DNA from: Vibrio splendidus
GTDB taxonomy: Bacteria > Pseudomonadota > Gammaproteobacteria > Enterobacterales > Vibrionaceae
DNA: 64,000 bases
Direction of reading: 5' to 3'
NCBI RefSeq assembly: GCF_003345295.1
Contig: NZ_CP031055.1
Span: 1,240,001 to 1,304,000, forward strand
Below are positions 61,089 through 64,000 of the stretch, one piece after another. The notes under the pieces were generated by a model. It searched no databases. It was not told the DNA's origin and worked only from the letters and a program-made list of their open reading frames with translations. Position 1 is the first letter of the stretch, and the number at the start of each line of letters is the position of its first letter. Both the position numbers and the translations under genes were made by a program.

Positions 61089-61114
61089 AAGCCCACCTAG
61101 TGTGGGCTTTTTGT
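61089..61114 (+). terminator. Terminator beyond the right att site
   Basis: AGCCCACCTAGTGTGGGCT followed by five T; nearly the same as the hairpin after tRNA-Val at 15628, with matching flanks (TGTGTCTG.AATTC). It is probably the original terminator of the tRNA or of a neighbouring lost copy. Confidence 0.75.
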
Positions 61115-61181
61115 GTCTGAAATTCATTGCCTGCAAAGCTTTTAGGCTTTGGTCTCCAAGGCTCTAAAGTGTGATGGTCAA

Positions 61182-61595
61182 TTAAAATCCATTCGGGTTG
61201 TCAATAACGTATAGCCAACCTCCATCTATATACTTCATCACTTCGAGAGCGGTGCCTTTGGAGCCTCCAACTATCTCCCAATCAGACCTTATGAGAGCCG
61301 TATTGCCGTTAATATGGATAGACACATCATGGGTGAGCATTTCAACGTCACCTTGAAGGTAACTTTTCAATATAGGCTTAATGGCCTTTGGCCCTCTAGC
61401 AAGGTTACCCTGATTATCTAGGACGAATATGGCGTCTTGATGGAACAGAGTGCCTAGTCCGTCGATGTCTTGTTTTGAAAAGTATTCAGCGAAAAGTTGG
61501 TGCAGTTCTGTTGGTGACTGCGGTTTTTTGTAATCTGTTGATGCGTAAGAATAGAAAGTTATTAAGTTTAAAACTACGAATAGAAGTATCTTCAT
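61182..61595 (-). CDS. Exported NTF2/SnoaL-like domain protein
   Basis: Protein of 137 residues. It starts with a signal-peptide-like segment (MKILLFVVLNLITFYSYAS, probably cleaved near residue 19), then an NTF2-like cone-shaped fold: LHQLFAEYFSKQDIDGLGTL, HQDAIFVLDNQGNLARGPKA, and a VMKYIDGGWLYVIDNPNGF end. Such proteins bind or isomerise small molecules. It is divergent from the HxlR regulator with 139 bp between, so the two are likely linked. Confidence 0.78.
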   Translation of the reverse strand: MKILLFVVLNLITFYSYASTDYKKPQSPTELHQLFAEYFSKQDIDGLGTLFHQDAIFVLDNQGNLARGPKAIKPILKSYLQGDVEMLTHDVSIHINGNTALIRSDWEIVGGSKGTALEVMKYIDGGWLYVIDNPNGF

Positions 61596-61674
61596 GGAAC
61601 CACCTGCTTGTTTGTGTTTTAGGTTGAAGCCATAATAGATAGGGTGATTACTAAAAGAAATTAGCTACCTAAAA

Positions 61675-61698
61675 GTAACTAATTACCTTTGAGTAACT
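61675..61698. promoter_or_regulatory. Possible operator for the HxlR regulator
   Basis: AGTAACTAATTACCTTTGAG contains two GTAACT units 18 bp apart (61675, 61693) and an imperfect dyad AAAGTAACTAATTACCTTT, between the divergent starts. Confidence 0.35.
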
Positions 61699-61734
61699 AT
61701 GAAATTGATGATTTGGAAAAGCTGAGAGGTAAAT

Positions 61735-62058
61735 ATGAGTGAACAGGGTAAGCAACCTGAAGGTTACTGCAGCGCTGATAAATATTTGACACTGATTTCT
61801 ACGAAGTGGACTGCTCACATTGTTTGGTTGCTAGGTCAGAGTAGCGAAATACGTTTTGGACAAATTCAAAAGCAGTTGGCTCTAGTGTCCAGTAAAGTTC
61901 TTAGTGAAAGATTGAAGTTACTCAGCAAAGAAGGTTTCATTTGGCGTAGGCAAGAAGAAACCGTTCCAGTGACGGTATATTACGGTCTGACCAAAAAAGG
62001 AAAAGAGCTGGCGGATATTGTTGATATCATCGTGAAAAAATCGGATAGCTGGAATTAG
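61735..62058 (+). CDS. HxlR-family transcriptional regulator
   Basis: Winged-helix regulator of 107 residues with the HxlR pattern: LISTKWTAHIVWLLGQ, IRFGQIQKQLALVSSKVLSERLKLL, GFIWRRQEETVPVTVYYGLT. HxlR proteins sense aldehydes, oxidants or aromatic compounds and usually control a divergent gene, here the NTF2-like protein. Unlike many redox sensors of the family, only one Cys is present near the N-terminus (GYCSADKYL), which is the usual position of the sensory cysteine. Confidence 0.88.
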   Translation: MSEQGKQPEGYCSADKYLTLISTKWTAHIVWLLGQSSEIRFGQIQKQLALVSSKVLSERLKLLSKEGFIWRRQEETVPVTVYYGLTKKGKELADIVDIIVKKSDSWN

Positions 62059-62246
62059 TCTAACGTAATGGTTGTAAAGCTATTCTGATATTCAACGTCA
62101 TTACTATGGTGGATTTTTCTGTGTGCATGGTTTAGGCGGTTCTTTTCGATATTTAGTGACAAACGAAGTCATAGGTTAAATATCGAATACGTTTAATAGG
62201 TTAGTTTTTAATTAGATTTAATCACAAAAACATGTGAGGCTAAATA

Positions 62247-62336
62247 ATGAAAAAATACCAGTGCATATGTTGGTTAATGCATGCCGGTCTTGGTATTAGT
62301 ATTTCGTATGTTTATTTTAGATATATATTAGGATGA
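62247..62336 (+). CDS. Possible membrane peptide of 29 aa
   Basis: ATG at 62247 with GAGG 8 bp upstream; peptide MKKYQCICWLMHAGLGISIS followed by YVYFRYILG. Basic start and one hydrophobic helix, like many small membrane peptides. No family recognised. It occupies part of the otherwise empty 62059-62409 interval; nothing else is seen there. Confidence 0.4.
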   Translation: MKKYQCICWLMHAGLGISISYVYFRYILG

Positions 62337-62409
62337 GTCATCGTATTGAAATATCACACTCGAAGCTGAAGCGTGCAATAGAGTGTGATTGTTAGATTTC
62401 AACAGAGTA

Positions 62410-63303
62410 TTATTGAGTCAAATCAGCAACAAATGTTTGCTTGTAACTGGCAGTAGTTTGCAGCTCTTTTTTGATCCATTGGTTGAACAAGCTAAAGTCA
62501 GAGTGTAATTGCCAGAAGAGGGATGCAATAACTCGCTTACCAAAAAAATCAGGGTGGTCTGTAACTACTTTAAGTTTACTATTTTCTACACTTCCCTCTA
62601 TGAGAAACCCCGGTAAAAAAGCGATACCTTTTTGAGCCTTACATAGATCGATGATGGTTCCTAAATCATCCAGTCGCCATAAGTTATACGATGCTATGTT
62701 TGACAAGTTAAGCAGCTCTTCACAACCATCCATTAATAGAACTCGTTGTGATGGTGCTTGAGACTTAAAGGTTATCAGGTCTTCATGAGCCACCCACCAA
62801 CAGTTGACGTGAAACAACTCCTCTATATTGAAGTCGTAATTTGTCTTGTGATAGGGGTTACCTAGGGCTAAATCTATCTTCCCTTCATTTATATAGTTAC
62901 CTAACACGAAACTGGGTTTAGTTACGACAAGTAAATCAACGTTAGGGAATGCTTCTGAAAATGCTAACAGTGTTTTCTTTACATTATTATTAAACACTAA
63001 TGGGTCTATGCCTACCCGATAGACTATCTGGTCAGATATATTCATTTGCTGTGCGATCGTGACTAGATCACGATATTTCGATACCACAGGTAAAGATAAC
63101 TGGAATAGTCGTTTTCCCTTCTCTGTTAGCCAAACTTTAGAGTGTTCTCTATTAAATACATTGAAACCTAAATCGGACTCAAGATTTTGAACAGCTGTGC
63201 TAACGGTTGATTGTGACTTGCCAAGCTTGCGAGCAGCAGAGCTAAATGAACCTTCCTCAACTACCGCTATGAACGAAATGATATTTTCGAAATGTAGTTT
63301 CAT
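62410..63303 (-). CDS. LysR-family transcriptional regulator
   Basis: Regulator of 297 residues from ATG 63303 (MKLHFENIISFIAVVEEG); an upstream in-frame extension to 63327 lacks family similarity. Helix-turn-helix: GSFSSAARKLGKSQSTVSTA, then NLESDLGFNVFNREHSKV. The effector domain shows KIDLALGNPY. It is divergent from the Flp pilin gene across 420 bp and could control the Tad locus, though LysR regulation of tad genes is not general. The ligand is unknown. Confidence 0.88.
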   Translation of the reverse strand: MKLHFENIISFIAVVEEGSFSSAARKLGKSQSTVSTAVQNLESDLGFNVFNREHSKVWLTEKGKRLFQLSLPVVSKYRDLVTIAQQMNISDQIVYRVGIDPLVFNNNVKKTLLAFSEAFPNVDLLVVTKPSFVLGNYINEGKIDLALGNPYHKTNYDFNIEELFHVNCWWVAHEDLITFKSQAPSQRVLLMDGCEELLNLSNIASYNLWRLDDLGTIIDLCKAQKGIAFLPGFLIEGSVENSKLKVVTDHPDFFGKRVIASLFWQLHSDFSLFNQWIKKELQTTASYKQTFVADLTQ

Positions 63304-63722
63304 GATTCGACTAACCTTTTGACACAAATAAATTATATTTTTTATGGTTTGTTGATTTGAAGAACAATAGCGTGATGATAATTGTATTTCAACAAGTTTT
63401 ATAAGGAGTAATAAAACTGGGTAAATTAATTCTTAGATTGGTTCCAAAGCTTATATAAAGTTTAGATAAGTTAAAATATTGACCAATGTCTTACTTTTTC
63501 AAGTTTATAAATTTGATTTAATATTGTCTTGTGAGGCTGATCTTATATATAACTCATTGTTAATTATGATTTTGTTTTTAATTCCTTTGTTTTTAATGTG
63601 TTTATTTTGATCATTTTTTACACGACCTATAGATTGAATCGATAGGGGGTATTTTCCATAGATTGGTGGTGCTAATTATAATGGCGACGAATTTTCAACA
63701 GCCCTTATAGGAAGACATAATA
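63304..63722. other. Long AT-rich divergent promoter region
   Basis: About 420 bp with no gene, very AT-rich. Should hold promoters for the LysR gene (minus) and the Flp pilin gene (plus); long leader regions are usual upstream of flp. No operator was identified with confidence. Confidence 0.4.
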
Positions 63723-63929
63723 ATGATTACTAAGCTATACGTTAAAACAAGCATGTTTCTATCACAATTCAAGAACGATGAGCGCGGAGTAACGGCAATT
63801 GAATATGGTCTTATTGCGGTAGCAATGGCTGTATTAGTAACTGCAGCAGTAGGCCCTACTGGTTTTATTGGAAAACTTGAAACAGCTTTTGCGCAAGTAG
63901 CTACCGCTATTGGTACTGCTAGCAAGTAA
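63723..63929 (+). CDS. flp: Flp/Fap-type IVb pilin (start of a Tad pilus locus)
   Basis: Pilin of 68 residues. After a charged leader (MITKLYVKTSMFLSQFKNDE) comes RGVTAIEYGLIAVAMAVLVT: prepilin peptidase cleavage is expected after the Gly, before VTAIEYGLI, with Glu at position 5 of the mature protein and Tyr next to it, as in Flp pilins. It should polymerise into thin Tad pili used for surface attachment. Flp genes normally open a tad operon; downstream genes lie outside the window. Ribosome site GGAAG 7 bp upstream. Confidence 0.95.
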   Translation: MITKLYVKTSMFLSQFKNDERGVTAIEYGLIAVAMAVLVTAAVGPTGFIGKLETAFAQVATAIGTASK

Positions 63930-64000
63930 CATCAAGCCTTATTGGCTAACGTAGAATTTATCGAAAGATAGTTGTGCCAGACCTATGTTTTCATTGGTCT

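Noticed and set aside
61047..61114. A second functional tRNA-Val at the right end
   Set aside because: Only 13 bp of the tRNA 3' half and a terminator are present; no D arm or anticodon arm upstream.
1..64000. CRISPR array
   Set aside because: No regularly spaced direct repeats with unique spacers were seen, and no cas gene is present.

Overview
The window reads as a chromosomal segment of a marine gammaproteobacterium, almost certainly a Vibrio of the Splendidus-clade kind. The evidence is recognisable genes (yhhY-like acetyltransferase, rlmF, metA with four MetJ boxes, DUF1415, DUF3859, a pepT-like peptidase, a Flp pilin) and the overall codon and base style. Genus is inference; no database was searched.

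Left core region (1-15537): housekeeping and signalling genes. It holds a GNAT acetyltransferase (cut by the window edge), an NTP pyrophosphohydrolase-like protein, a GAF-GGDEF cyclase, DUF1415, a divergent MFS/LysR pair, a glutaredoxin, a YgjP-like metalloprotease with rlmF, a PilW-like TPR lipoprotein, metA, a P-loop kinase-like gene, DUF3859, a PepT-like peptidase, a TPR-GGDEF cyclase, a small conserved protein, and a DUF2726/zinc-ribbon gene preceded by a possible three-way-junction RNA. The region ends in tRNA-Val(GAC).

Genomic island (about 15595-61059, 45.5 kb): inserted in the 3' end of tRNA-Val. A 13-bp copy of the tRNA 3' part recurs at 61047-61059. Paired AGTAACA repeats with identical 12-bp periodicity lie inside both ends and look like integrase arm sites. 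The mobility part (15788-23794) carries a full tyrosine integrase, an AlpA regulator, DUF3987, a Gp2/YagK-like rolling-circle Rep, a second AlpA with a short tyrosine recombinase, two DUF2787 paralogues, a RadC protein and two overlapping microproteins. A cargo part (24281-29818) holds a membrane-anchored methyltransferase, an IS256 transposase remnant, a lipoprotein, a Cys-rich peptide and a WYL regulator.

The main cargo (30386-60852) is a DNA phosphorothioation defence locus. dptF-dptG-dptH (restriction) run rightward, followed in the same transcription direction by a phosphorothioate-binding SBD-HNH endonuclease, a GHKL ATPase and a Rossmann/methyltransferase-like protein. dndB-C-D-E (modification and its repressor) run leftward toward them and meet at a shared hairpin terminator. 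Upstream of dndB lie a phosphorothioation-associated methyltransferase and a divergent YeeE/YedE-type sulfur permease. Beyond these is a two-gene unit: a 2516-aa sacsin-like protein with two HSP90-type ATPase modules, overlapping an SNF2/RapA-like helicase. dndA is absent, so a chromosomal cysteine desulfurase must supply sulfur if the system is active.

Working model (inference): IscS plus DndC-D-E put sulfur into the DNA backbone, DndB represses through a palindrome on its own promoter, and DptFGH attacks unmodified DNA. The SBD-HNH/GHKL/methyltransferase-like genes and the sacsin-SNF2 pair are candidate additional defence layers. The sacsin-SNF2 pair and the three-gene appendix to dptFGH are the best candidates for an undescribed system.

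Right core region (61060-64000): NTF2-like secreted protein, divergent HxlR regulator, a short peptide, a LysR regulator, and a Flp pilin that probably opens a Tad pilus locus continuing outside the window.
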